Source: Achromobacter spanius (GTDB taxonomy: Bacteria; Pseudomonadota; Gammaproteobacteria; Burkholderiales; Burkholderiaceae_B). From it: DNA of 64,000 bases. The notes under the pieces are model-generated. The model made no database searches. It saw only the letters and a program-made list of their open reading frames with translations, and was not told where the DNA came from. The first letter of the stretch is position 1, and each line of letters begins with the position of its first letter. This document shows, piece by piece, positions 8,406 through 17,301 of this stretch. A program made the position numbers and the translations under genes. Location: the NCBI RefSeq assembly GCF_029637605.1, contig NZ_CP121261.1, positions 1,922,001-1,986,000 on the forward strand, written 5' to 3'.

Positions 8406-9390
8406 GGCGATTCCTCCGCAGGCGCAGCAAGCCCAGAAACAGGATGCTGCCGACCACGCCGACCACGGTGCCAATCGGGATTTCGTAGGGGTGAATCACC
8501 AGGCGGCCGATGATGTCGCAGGCCAGCACGAACACGCCGCCCAGCGCCGCCACCCAAGGAATCGAGCGCCGCATGTTGTCACCCAGCACCAGGCTGACGG
8601 CGTTGGGCACGATCAGCCCCAAAAACGGAATGCCGCCTGCCGTCACCACCACCACCGCCGAAATGGCCGACACAATCAGCAGGCCCACGAAGGTCAGGCG
8701 CGCGTGGTTCAGGCCCAGGTTGGACGCGAACTCGCGCCCCATGCCCGCCACCGTGTAGCGGTCGGCGGCGGCGTAGGCGGCGCACGCCAGCGCAAAGCCG
8801 ATCCACAGCAATTCATAGCGGCCGCGCAACACGCCCGAGAAATCGCCCGTGGTCCAGGCGTGCAGCGATTGCAGCAGGTCAAAACGGAAGGCCAGGAAGG
8901 TGGTTGCCGCGTGGATGACGCCGCCCAGAATCAAACCGATCAGCGGCACGATGAAGGGCGTGCGCAGCGGCACGCGGCGCAGCAACGCCAGGAACAGCAA
9001 GGTGCCCGCCAGGGCGAAGGCCGTGGCGGTGAGCATCTTGCCGATCACTGGCGTATCGGGCGCCAGCAAGGTGATGACCAGGATGCCCAGCGTGGCGGAT
9101 TCCACGGTGCCGGCGGTGGTGGGTTCAACAAAGCGGTTGCGCACCAGCATCTGCATGATCAGGCCCGCCACCGCCAGCGCCATGCCGGCCAGCAGCAAGG
9201 CCAGCGTGCGCGGCACGCGGCTGACCATCAGCAGGCGCCAGGCTCGCTCGGCCTCTTCGCCCCCACCCCATAGCGCCGTGATGGACAGCGTGCCCGCGCC
9301 CAGGCTGATGCTGGCCACGCACAGCGCCATCAACAGCATCAACACCGCGGCCAGGCCGCCCCAACCGCTTAGCACCCGCCGCCAATTCAC
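8398..9390 (-). CDS. Ferric-siderophore ABC permease, FecCD family (first permease)
   Basis: The 330-residue inner-membrane permease pairs with the next one to form the transport channel. Family segments are RVPRTLALLLAGMALAVAG near residue 57, NRFVEPTTAGTVESATLG, YTVAGMGREFASNLGLNH near 215 (the loop that contacts the ATPase) and GGIPFLGLIVPNAVSL. The start is GTG at 9390 with AAGGG about 6 nt upstream. The gap to the binding-protein gene is 76 bp. It is CeuB-like by position and motifs. Confidence 0.88.
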   Translation of the reverse strand: MNWRRVLSGWGGLAAVLMLLMALCVASISLGAGTLSITALWGGGEEAERAWRLLMVSRVPRTLALLLAGMALAVAGLIMQMLVRNRFVEPTTAGTVESATLGILVITLLAPDTPVIGKMLTATAFALAGTLLFLALLRRVPLRTPFIVPLIGLILGGVIHAATTFLAFRFDLLQSLHAWTTGDFSGVLRGRYELLWIGFALACAAYAAADRYTVAGMGREFASNLGLNHARLTFVGLLIVSAISAVVVVTAGGIPFLGLIVPNAVSLVLGDNMRRSIPWVAALGGVFVLACDIIGRLVIHPYEIPIGTVVGVVGSILFLGLLRLRRNRLG

Positions 9391-9466
9391 AAACGCCCTT
9401 CTTGTACTGCCGCCATGTTGCTGACTTTCATACCGCTGACTTTCATTCCAATCACTTTCCTGATAT

Positions 9467-10417
9467 TTACTTGCCCGCCGCCAACGCCGCCGCGATGTCG
9501 TCCACGTTCTGCTGCATCGCCGTCAAGCCGGCGCTGCCCAGCAAATACCAGTTGAAGCCATTCAGATACACCACGTGCTTGTTCTTCCACGCCTTGGTGG
9601 GACGCATCAGCTCGTTGTCCAGCATGCGCTGCGCCGACACGCCTTCACGGCCGATCGCGGCATCGCGGTCAATCACAAAGAGCCAGTCCGGGTCCATCTC
9701 GGCAATGAACTCAAACGAGACGGCCTGGCCGTGGTTCGACACGTTCAAATCCTTGGAGGCCGGCTTGATGCCAAACGCATCGTGGATGACGCCAAAGCGC
9801 GAGCCCGGGCCATAGGCGCTCATCTTGCCGCCGGTGGTCAGCACGATCAGCGCCGTGCCGGCCGTGGCGGCCTGGCTTTGCAGCGCGGAGATGGACGCGC
9901 GCAAGGCATCCAACTGCTGCTTGGCCTGCGCCTCTTTGCCGTAGATGGCGGCCAGGGTTTCGGTGTTGCGCGTCACGCTGCCCACCAGGTCGCGCGGGTT
10001 GACGGTCAGGTCAACGGTGGGCGCCAGCTTGGACAGTTCATCGTATTTAGGCGCCGACCGGCCGGCCACGAATATCACCTGCGGCTGCGCGGCATGGATC
10101 ACCTCGTAGTTGGGCTCAAACAGCGAACCGACTTTCAGGTAGCGATCGTCGGCGTACTGCGCCAATTGCGGCGGCAGCTTGGCGACGGTGGGCACGCCCG
10201 CCACTTCCACGCCCAGCGCATGCATCGTATCCAGCACCGCCATGTCCATGACGATGGTCTTGGTTGGATTGGCCGGCACATTGGTCTCGCCGCGCGCATG
10301 TTTGACGGGCACGGTGCCCTGCGCCGCGCACACGCCAACCGCCGCGCTCAGCGCCAACGCGGCGCCCGCCTGAAGCAACCAACGGCGGGCACAGCCCTTT
10401 TTTTCCAGCATCGTCAT
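9467..10417 (-). CDS. Periplasmic catecholate-siderophore binding protein, CeuE-like
   Basis: The 316-residue class III binding protein has a signal peptide (about residues 1-32, ending near VCAAQ) and delivers ferric siderophore to the FecCD permeases. It follows Campylobacter CeuE closely in the C-terminal lobe. From memory of the CeuE literature, His227 and Tyr288 bind iron and Arg118, Arg205 and Arg249 line the pocket. Here the matching residues appear to be His229 (in SNHGQ), Tyr291 (in NWYLL), Arg120 (FVAGR), Arg207 (GPGSR) and Arg251 (IDRD). This suggests a tetradentate catecholate or siderophore breakdown product as ligand. AGAGGG lies about 5 nt before the ATG. Confidence 0.87.
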   Translation of the reverse strand: MTMLEKKGCARRWLLQAGAALALSAAVGVCAAQGTVPVKHARGETNVPANPTKTIVMDMAVLDTMHALGVEVAGVPTVAKLPPQLAQYADDRYLKVGSLFEPNYEVIHAAQPQVIFVAGRSAPKYDELSKLAPTVDLTVNPRDLVGSVTRNTETLAAIYGKEAQAKQQLDALRASISALQSQAATAGTALIVLTTGGKMSAYGPGSRFGVIHDAFGIKPASKDLNVSNHGQAVSFEFIAEMDPDWLFVIDRDAAIGREGVSAQRMLDNELMRPTKAWKNKHVVYLNGFNWYLLGSAGLTAMQQNVDDIAAALAAGK

Positions 10418-10471
10418 AGCACCCTCTGTGTATTGCCGGGGGACGAGAAGCGCCCCCCTTACTCATTGCGA

Positions 10472-12493
10472 TCAGAATTTCACGCCCACGCCCAGCCAGT
10501 AACGGCGGCCGTCTTCCACGTACTCGTAATCGTCATACGTGACCTGCTTGTCGAACAGGTTGTAGATGCCGGCATACACCGACACGGTCTTGTTCACCGC
10601 GTACGACGCGCCCATGTCCACGAAGGTATAGGACGGCGCCACCACGGATGACGACGACGCGCCCGTGGTCGGCTGGCTTTCCTTGCCGCGGTAGTTCACG
10701 CGCGCCCAGGCTTCCAGCGCATCGGACGCCTGCCAGTTCACCGTGGTGGTGAACAAATGCTTGGGCAGTTGGTTCAGCGGCTCACCCTTGTACTGGCCCG
10801 ATTTCTGTTCCGACTTGGTGAACGTGTAGCTGCTGGTCAAAGACCAATCCCGCGCCAACGGGAACTTCATGCTGGCTTCGACGCCGCGCGACACGGCCTT
10901 GTCCACGTTCATGTAGGTGGTGGGGTTGGAGCCGAACTGATTAGGGCCTTCCGTGCATTGCGACAAGGGGCAAGCCACGCGGGTGATCTTGTCCTTGAAG
11001 TCATTGTTGAACAGGGTCAGGCCGGCATTGAAGCCTTCGCCATCGTCATACAGGATGCCGATTTCCTCGGTGACCGACTTCTCGGGCGTCAGGTCGGGGT
11101 TGCCGTACATGTTGCCGCCCCGGCTGACCTGGCCCCAGCCCGCCACCGTCTGGCGCAGGTCGGGTGCACGGAAACCCGTGGACACGCCGCCCTTCAAGGT
11201 CCAGCGGTCAGCCATGTGCCACACGCCATACAGGCGCGGGCTGAAATGGGTGCCGAAGTTTTCGTCTTCGTCCATGCGCAGGCCGGTCGTGACGGCAAAC
11301 GATTCGGTCAGGCGCCATTCGTCTTCGGCAAACAAGGCCCACTGATAGCGGTCGACCTTGCTGGGGCCGCCGGCCAGTTGGTTACCGGTCTGGTCGTTCA
11401 GGCGCTGGCTCAGGTAGGTGCCGCCCAAGGTCAGCATGTGCGAGCCCAGCGGCATGGTCCAGCTTGTTTGCAGATTCAGGTTCTTGACCTTCATCTGGCG
11501 CGAGCGGTTGTCGAATTCTTCCTGCTGCACATAGCTGTCCGACACGGCCCAGCCCCAGCGCCCGGTGTGCGACAGCGCCCACTTGTTGCTGCGATAGTCG
11601 TTCTGGCCCGACGCCGGGCAACCGGTGCGTGGGCACGCCACGCCCGGCGCCAGCGGGGCCACCGTCTTGCCCAGCGTTTCCTGCATTTTCTGGCGCATCG
11701 TGGTGGCTTCCAGCACGATGTCGTGATCGCGGTTGGGCGTCAGCGCCAGCTTGGCCGTGACGCTGTCCGAATTGCGCTTGCGAAAGCCGTTGACGATGTC
11801 GTCTTCGTCGCGTTGCGAGGCCTGGCCGTAGATCTGCAAACCCAGCAAATCGTTCTTGATGGGACCCGCCAGGTAGAAGTTGCCCTGGTAGATGTCGCCC
11901 GATTTATTGCTTTCCTGAATGGTCGTGTCCATGCGGATCTCGCCGCCCCATTCATCGGGCACCTTGCGGGTGATGATGTTGATCACCCCGCCCATGGCGT
12001 CGGAGCCATACAGCGACGACATCGGGCCGCGCACCACTTCGATGCGCTCGATGGCGGCCAGCGGCGGCGTCCAACCGCCTTCCACCCCGGCGGAATCCGA
12101 GTTGGTGCGGGTTTCGCGCGAGCTCTGGCGCTTGCCGTCGATCAAGATCAGCGTGTATTGCGGGCCCATGCCACGCAGGCTGATGTCCTGGCGGTCACCG
12201 CCACCGGTGATGATGACGCCCGGCACTTCCAGCAAGGCGTCATTCACGTCGCGGTAGAACTTCTTGTCCAGGTCTTCGCGGGTGATCACGCTGATGGACG
12301 CGGGCGCATCCTGAATCTGCTGTTCGTAGCCGCTGGCCGTTACCACGACGGTTTCCAGGGTCTTGGCCTCGCTGGCGTTTTGCGCCCACGCCGCCGCTGG
12401 GCCCATGCCCAAACCCGCTGCGCAAAGTGCCGCCGCCAACTGCGTGCGCGATGTCAAAACACGGCCGCCCAAGGCCAGATCGTTGCTGCTCAT
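10472..12493 (-). CDS. TonB-dependent catecholate siderophore receptor (FepA/PfeA/BfrA-like)
   Basis: The 673-residue outer-membrane receptor is first in the siderophore operon. It has a signal peptide (residues 1-38, ending AAAWAQ), a TonB-box-like ETVVVTAS, a plug domain with PASISVITREDLDKK, RGMGPQYTLILIDGKR and YGSDAMGGVINIITRK, then a 22-strand barrel ending in a terminal Phe (VGVKF). The plug motifs group it with FepA/IrgA-type ferric-catecholate receptors. A Fur-like box lies about 70 bp before the ATG. The divergent response regulator starts 210 bp away, an arrangement like pfeR-pfeA. The binding-protein gene follows after 54 bp. Confidence 0.92.
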   Translation of the reverse strand: MSSNDLALGGRVLTSRTQLAAALCAAGLGMGPAAAWAQNASEAKTLETVVVTASGYEQQIQDAPASISVITREDLDKKFYRDVNDALLEVPGVIITGGGDRQDISLRGMGPQYTLILIDGKRQSSRETRTNSDSAGVEGGWTPPLAAIERIEVVRGPMSSLYGSDAMGGVINIITRKVPDEWGGEIRMDTTIQESNKSGDIYQGNFYLAGPIKNDLLGLQIYGQASQRDEDDIVNGFRKRNSDSVTAKLALTPNRDHDIVLEATTMRQKMQETLGKTVAPLAPGVACPRTGCPASGQNDYRSNKWALSHTGRWGWAVSDSYVQQEEFDNRSRQMKVKNLNLQTSWTMPLGSHMLTLGGTYLSQRLNDQTGNQLAGGPSKVDRYQWALFAEDEWRLTESFAVTTGLRMDEDENFGTHFSPRLYGVWHMADRWTLKGGVSTGFRAPDLRQTVAGWGQVSRGGNMYGNPDLTPEKSVTEEIGILYDDGEGFNAGLTLFNNDFKDKITRVACPLSQCTEGPNQFGSNPTTYMNVDKAVSRGVEASMKFPLARDWSLTSSYTFTKSEQKSGQYKGEPLNQLPKHLFTTTVNWQASDALEAWARVNYRGKESQPTTGASSSSVVAPSYTFVDMGASYAVNKTVSVYAGIYNLFDKQVTYDDYEYVEDGRRYWLGVGVKF

Positions 12494-12564
12494 GATGGTC
12501 GCTTGCTCCCGTATCAGACCCTGCCGCGCCCCGTGCGCGGCCTCGGACCTGCCTCTTATTTCTT

Positions 12565-12585
12565 AATGAAAACTATTCTCATATT
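12565..12585 (-). promoter_or_regulatory. Fur-like box upstream of the first siderophore receptor
   Basis: On the + strand the core reads AATGAAAACTATTCTCAT; on the - strand it is TGAGAAT-AG-TTTTCA, close to the 7-1-7 Fur pattern. It is an AT-rich island in GC-rich DNA, about 72 bp before the receptor start and 119 bp before the divergent regulator start, so it could control both. Identified by eye from the Fur consensus. Confidence 0.7.
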
Positions 12586-12703
12586 AGAATTGAGGCCTTC
12601 GGAACCGGGCAAACACCTTTCCGCAACTTTTATCTTCTTCGCACTTCTTGACACTCGGGGTGGTGGCCTTCAGCCACACTACCGGGTGCGGAACCCTCTA
12701 CGA

Positions 12704-13417
12704 ATGCTTTATTCCCAATCAGCGGTAGCGCGCCGCATCCTGCTTATCGACGACGACGTCGAACTGGCGCAGATGCTGCAGGAATACCTGGAACCCAATC
12801 ATTGCCTGCTCAGCCTGGCTCACACTGGCGCCCACGGGCTGGCGCTGTTGGCGCAGCAAGACTACGACCTGATCCTGCTGGACCTGATGCTGCCGGACGG
12901 CAATGGCCTGGACCTGCTCAAGCAATACCGGCAACGTTCGCGGCGCCCGGTCATCATGTTCACGGCGCACGGCGGTGAAACCGACCGCGTACTGGGGCTG
13001 GAGTTCGGCGCCGACGATTATCTGGCCAAACCCTTCAGCCCGCGCGAGCTCAAGGCGCGCATGACGGCGGTGCTGCGGCGTTTTGAAGAAATGCCGGAGA
13101 CCACCCGGCCCAACCTGACGGTGGGCGCCTTGTCGCTCGACCCCGCCACCGGCCGCGCGCGGCTGGACACCGAAGACGTGCCGCTGACGGGCGCCGAGCA
13201 GCGCATCCTGGAACTGCTGATGCGCGCCCCTGGCCAGGTGGTGGCACGCGAACAGATTGGCCTGTATGCGCTGGGCCGCCGGCCTGACCGCTACGACCGC
13301 AGCATCGACACCCACATCAGCGCCTTGCGCAAAAAGCTGCATCTGGACCAGGCCAACGGCACGCTATCGATCCGCAACCTGCGCGGCCTGGGCTATGTGC
13401 TGGCGGGTTCGGTCTGA
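12704..13417 (+). CDS. OmpR-family response regulator (PfeR/PirR-like position)
   Basis: The 237-residue DNA-binding regulator has a receiver domain with acidic pocket IDDDVELA near residue 16, phospho-acceptor Asp in LLDLMLPDGNGL near 60, and Lys in YLAKPFSPRELKAR near 108. A winged helix follows with the DRSIDTHISALRKKL recognition-helix region and the GLGYVLAG wing. The ATG at 12704 is the family N-terminus; the frame is open for about 2 kb further upstream, but that lies antisense to the receptor. The stop shares a base with the kinase ATG (TGATG). Its place between two catecholate receptors recalls Pseudomonas PfeRS and PirRS, so control of siderophore receptors is inferred. Confidence 0.85.
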   Translation: MLYSQSAVARRILLIDDDVELAQMLQEYLEPNHCLLSLAHTGAHGLALLAQQDYDLILLDLMLPDGNGLDLLKQYRQRSRRPVIMFTAHGGETDRVLGLEFGADDYLAKPFSPRELKARMTAVLRRFEEMPETTRPNLTVGALSLDPATGRARLDTEDVPLTGAEQRILELLMRAPGQVVAREQIGLYALGRRPDRYDRSIDTHISALRKKLHLDQANGTLSIRNLRGLGYVLAGSV

Positions 13418-14850
13418 TGCCCTGGTTGTTGCCCACGCGGTCGCTGTTCTGGCGCGCGTTCCTGACGTTCTGGTCCGCCATGGCCATCATCCTGGTGTGC
13501 GGCATGCTGTTCACGGCGGCCGTCGCCTGGTATCGCATCAATTCGCTGGACGGCCTGAACCCCGCCAGCCTGACGCACGACGCGGAACAGGTGGCGCGCA
13601 TTCATGGCGAAGGCGGCCTGCAACGCTGGGTTGAAGCGATGGACCAGCGCTATTCCGCGCTGAAGATCTACATCCTGGACGCGAACGACGCCGAAATCCT
13701 GGGCCGCACACTGCCCGCCCGCATGCACGATTGGCTCAGCGCCTATCGCGCCGCGTCGGACCGGCCTACGCAGGCTGAACTGCTTGCGCCCGAGGCCTCG
13801 GGTCAGCGCGTGTCCTGGTGGCAACCCCAGCTTCTGGTGCTGCCCGATGGCTCCGAACGGCTGATGCTGTTCCTGCCCTTCGATTCCTCGCATTGGGAAG
13901 TGCTGGGGTTGTCACCCGTGGCGCTGGCCTTGCTGCTGTTCGCGCTGGCGGTCACGGCGCCTTTCTGCTGGGCGCTGACGCGCCACGTCACCGCGCCCTT
14001 GACGCAGTTGCGCCACACCACACACGCCTTGGCGGCGGGTGACCTGGACGCCCATACGCCAGCCCAACTAGCCGGGCGCAAAGACGAACTTGGCCTGCTG
14101 GCGCGCGACTTCAACGCCATGGCGGACCGCTTGAAAGCGGTGGTGGATACGCGCGAACAATTGCTGCACAACATCGCGCACGAACTGCGTTCGCCGCTGG
14201 CTCGCCTGCGTCTTGCCAGCGAACTGGCACGCCGCAAGGACGAACGCCAGGACGTACAACTGGATCGCATCGAGCGCGAATGCGAGCGGCTGGACGCGCT
14301 GGTTGGCAGCACCTTGCGGCTGGCCCGCTTGGGCGCCCTGCCCGAACCGCGCGACGTGCTGGACCTGACCGACATCGTCAGCGCGGTGGTGGACGACGCC
14401 CGCTTTGAAGCCGGCGAACAGCAAGTGCGCATCGTGTGGGATCCGCCAGCGCCAGTGCCCATCATCGGCGACCGCGACAGCCTGTCCAGCGCCATCGAAA
14501 ACGTCATGCGCAACGCGCTGCGCTTCGCGCCCGCCCACAGCGCCATCCGAGTGCGGCTGCTGGATAGCGCCGAGGCCGTTTGCGTAGAAATCGAAGACCG
14601 GGGTCCCGGCGTCGCACAGGAAGACCTGGAATCCCTGTTCGAGCCTTTTTTCCGCGCCGCCTCGGGCGCGAACACGCCCGGTTCCGGCGCGGGCCTGGGC
14701 CTGTCCATCGCCCAGGCCGCGGTGGCCGCGCACAAGGGCCGCATCCGGGCGCGCAACGTCTCGCCGCAAGGCTTGAGCGTGCGCATTGAGCTGCCCCGCG
14801 AGGCGCGGCCGCCCTTGCCCACCGGGCGGCCCGCCTGCATCAGAACGTGA
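13417..14850 (+). CDS. Sensor histidine kinase, partner of the preceding regulator (PfeS-like)
   Basis: The 477-residue inner-membrane kinase has a first helix at about residues 8-32, a periplasmic domain of about 130 residues, a second helix near 165-187, then a HAMP segment (RHVTAPLTQLRHTTHALAAG). The H-box is NIAHELRSPLARLRLAS with the phospho-His, the N-box NVMRNALRFAP, and the ATP-binding boxes EDRGPGVAQEDL and GSGAGLGLSIAQA. It is co-translated with the regulator. The 3' end overlaps the convergent receptor gene by 11 bp. The signal is unknown; periplasmic ferric siderophore is plausible from the PfeS parallel. Confidence 0.87.
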   Translation: MPWLLPTRSLFWRAFLTFWSAMAIILVCGMLFTAAVAWYRINSLDGLNPASLTHDAEQVARIHGEGGLQRWVEAMDQRYSALKIYILDANDAEILGRTLPARMHDWLSAYRAASDRPTQAELLAPEASGQRVSWWQPQLLVLPDGSERLMLFLPFDSSHWEVLGLSPVALALLLFALAVTAPFCWALTRHVTAPLTQLRHTTHALAAGDLDAHTPAQLAGRKDELGLLARDFNAMADRLKAVVDTREQLLHNIAHELRSPLARLRLASELARRKDERQDVQLDRIERECERLDALVGSTLRLARLGALPEPRDVLDLTDIVSAVVDDARFEAGEQQVRIVWDPPAPVPIIGDRDSLSSAIENVMRNALRFAPAHSAIRVRLLDSAEAVCVEIEDRGPGVAQEDLESLFEPFFRAASGANTPGSGAGLGLSIAQAAVAAHKGRIRARNVSPQGLSVRIELPREARPPLPTGRPACIRT

Positions 14851-17092
14851 TGTTCGCCGATACCCACAAGCGACGGCCTTCCAGCACCTGGCGGTAAGAG
14901 TTGGTCCAGTTGGCGTTCGCGGCCGGAGTGGTGGTGCCCACCTTCGTGGGGCCGTAGTTCACGAAGTTCTTGTCGAACAGGTTGAACACCGACGCCGACA
15001 AGGTCACGTTCTTGTTGACGGTATACGAGCCGCCCGTGCTGGCCAGCCAGTACGGGTCGTAGAACACCTGCTCTTTTTCCCAGTTCATGTTGTTGAACTG
15101 CTTGGCGCGGTATTCGCCGCGCGCCCACACGTTGAACTGGTCGTTGATACGCCAGTTCAGGCCCAGGTTAAGGGCGTGGCGCGGTTGCGATCCCAGCGGT
15201 TGGCCTTCCTTGTCGCCCGAGGTCACTTCGCTGGCGGTCAGCGTGTAGTTGCCGTTGAACGAGACGCCGCCGCCCAGCGGCACGCGGCCGCCCAGTTCAA
15301 AGCCCTGGATGGTGGCGGTATCGACGTTCACGCGCTGCGAGAAGTCGGCCACGGGAATACCGTTGCGTTCCCACACGCCCAAGTCCAGGCATCCGGCCGC
15401 CGGGCCGCCCACGGCCAGGCAATTGGGCACGCTCTGGCTATCGATCTTGTCCTTGAACTTGGTGTGAAACGCCGTCAGGTTGCCGGACAGGCCCTCGCCA
15501 TCGTCAAACAGCAGGCCCAATTCAGACGCGGTGCTGCTTTCCGGCTTCAGTTGCGAGTTGCCCAGCAAGGGCTTGGTGCCCTGCGCGCCCAGGCCGATGA
15601 TGCCGTCCGTCATCAGGTTGATGTCGGGCGTCTTGTAGCCCTTGCTGACACCGCCCTTGACCGTCCACATCGGCGTGGCGTTCCACACCAGGTAGCCGCG
15701 CGGGCTCCACTTGCCGCCGAATTGCTCGTTGCGGTCGTATCGGGCGCCGGCCGTTAGCGCCAGGTCGTCGACAATGCGCCATTCGTCTTCAGCAAACAAC
15801 GCCCATTGATACTGGCGCTGGTCCAGCGGCGCGGACACCAGCGTGTCCTTGAAATGCTGCTCGCGCCACTGCCCGCCCACAGTCAGGTTGTGGCGTTCGT
15901 TGTACAGCGGCGTCGTCCACTTGGTGTCGAACACCCAGTTGTCGTATTCCAGGTCGCGATTGTCGCCGTCGGCCGGGCGGCGCGGCCAGTTCATGGGGTT
16001 GGTGCGGCCGATGGTGTCGGTGGTGTCGTAAACAATGCTGGTGTCGGAACTGACCGAACCGCTGTAGCGGCCCAGGTGCGTCAGCGCATAACGCTGGCGG
16101 TTGAACTTCAATTCGGGCTCATAGCCGCCGCCCTGGCGCTTGGGCGCGATGCTGCTGTTCAGCGTGCCCAGTTCCTCGTTGCCGTTGTCATAGGTTTGCC
16201 AGTTGCTGTCCACGTCGAAGAGCACGTCGTGGTTGCGGTTGGGCGTGAGCGCCAGGCGCACGCCCACGTTCTGTTGCGTGCTGTCGCCCAGGCCGGTGAA
16301 GGCGGCGATGTTGCCGGTGTAGTTGCCGCTGTCGGCTTCCGCCTGGTTGGCGGGGTAGCTGCCGTGGGCGCTCAGGCGGCGATAGTGGCCGCCGCGCAGG
16401 GTCAGGCCCAGCTTGTCGGTCTTGATGGGGCCGCTGAGGTAAAACGCCGCGCCGTAGTTGTTGCCGTAGGTGTTGTCACCTTGCGCGGTGCCGTCCAGCG
16501 TGATCTGGCCGATCCATTCCTGGCTGGTCTTGCGGGTGATGATGTTGATCACGCCGCCCATGGCGTCCGAGCCGTACAGCGTGGACATCGGGCCGCGTAC
16601 GACTTCAATGCGTTCGATGGCGGCCATGGGCGGGATGAAGTTGGTGTCTACGTCGCCAAAGCCGTTGGGCCGCGAGCCCGAACTGTTCTGGTTCAGCCGC
16701 TTGCCGTCAACCAGCACCAACGTGTAGTCACTGGGCAGGCCGCGAATGCTGATGTTCATGCCGCCCGCCTTGCCGCCCCGCTCAACCGTCACGCCTTCCA
16801 CGTCGGCGACCGCATCGGCCAGGTTGTGGAACGGCTTGGTTTCAAGCTGTTCACGCGTGATGACGGAAATGGAAGCGGGCGCGTTCTTGATTTCCTGTTC
16901 GAAGCCGGCAGCGGTGACCACCACCGTATCCAGTTGCGCAACGCCCATGGTGTCTTCCATGGCGCGGTTGGGCGCCTGGGCGTGGGCCGCGCCGGTCATG
17001 GCGATGGTCATGGCCAAAGGCAGCAGGCGGAACGATGAAGGGGATGTGGGGGGAACTGCCCCGAGGCGGGTAACGCTTTTCTGAATGGACAT
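14840..17092 (-). CDS. Second TonB-dependent catecholate-type receptor (BfrA-like)
   Basis: The 750-residue outer-membrane receptor is related to the one at 10472. Shared plug motifs are APASISVITREQLETK, RGLPSDYTLVLVDGKR and YGSDAMGGVINIITRK, with a TonB-box-like LDTVVVTAA. The signal peptide is about 39 residues and the barrel ends in Phe (SANITF). It is larger than the first receptor, with extended loops around residues 240-380. It is monocistronic, with its own Fur-like box about 70 bp upstream, and has no transport genes of its own, so it may use the CeuE-like importer. The family resembles Bordetella BfrA and catecholate receptors. Confidence 0.9.
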   Translation of the reverse strand: MSIQKSVTRLGAVPPTSPSSFRLLPLAMTIAMTGAAHAQAPNRAMEDTMGVAQLDTVVVTAAGFEQEIKNAPASISVITREQLETKPFHNLADAVADVEGVTVERGGKAGGMNISIRGLPSDYTLVLVDGKRLNQNSSGSRPNGFGDVDTNFIPPMAAIERIEVVRGPMSTLYGSDAMGGVINIITRKTSQEWIGQITLDGTAQGDNTYGNNYGAAFYLSGPIKTDKLGLTLRGGHYRRLSAHGSYPANQAEADSGNYTGNIAAFTGLGDSTQQNVGVRLALTPNRNHDVLFDVDSNWQTYDNGNEELGTLNSSIAPKRQGGGYEPELKFNRQRYALTHLGRYSGSVSSDTSIVYDTTDTIGRTNPMNWPRRPADGDNRDLEYDNWVFDTKWTTPLYNERHNLTVGGQWREQHFKDTLVSAPLDQRQYQWALFAEDEWRIVDDLALTAGARYDRNEQFGGKWSPRGYLVWNATPMWTVKGGVSKGYKTPDINLMTDGIIGLGAQGTKPLLGNSQLKPESSTASELGLLFDDGEGLSGNLTAFHTKFKDKIDSQSVPNCLAVGGPAAGCLDLGVWERNGIPVADFSQRVNVDTATIQGFELGGRVPLGGGVSFNGNYTLTASEVTSGDKEGQPLGSQPRHALNLGLNWRINDQFNVWARGEYRAKQFNNMNWEKEQVFYDPYWLASTGGSYTVNKNVTLSASVFNLFDKNFVNYGPTKVGTTTPAANANWTNSYRQVLEGRRLWVSANITF

Positions 17093-17161
17093 AAGGAATC
17101 GCAGGGAACCACCCGGGCTGGGCGGCGCGCATCGCGCTGATTGGGATTTTTAACGAACGCC

Positions 17162-17175
17162 AATGATAGGCATTC
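17162..17175 (-). promoter_or_regulatory. Fur-like box upstream of the second receptor
   Basis: The sequence AATGATAGGCATTC matches 11 of 13 core positions of the classical AATGATAATCATT Fur repeat, and lies about 70 bp before the receptor ATG. By-eye match. Confidence 0.65.
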
Positions 17176-17301
17176 CCAATAAGCGATTCATCTTTTCGTC
17201 AGTTTCTATTCAGTTTTTAGAAAGCTTTCAGAAATTTCTTAGATCTGTGATGCATCCCTGCCACAACTACTGTCATCTGCGTTAAACATTAAGGGACGGA
17301 T

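Noticed and set aside
10757..12703. Long open frame extending the response regulator about 2 kb upstream
   Set aside because: It is antisense to the receptor gene and the translation there has no family similarity; the regulator family starts at 12704.
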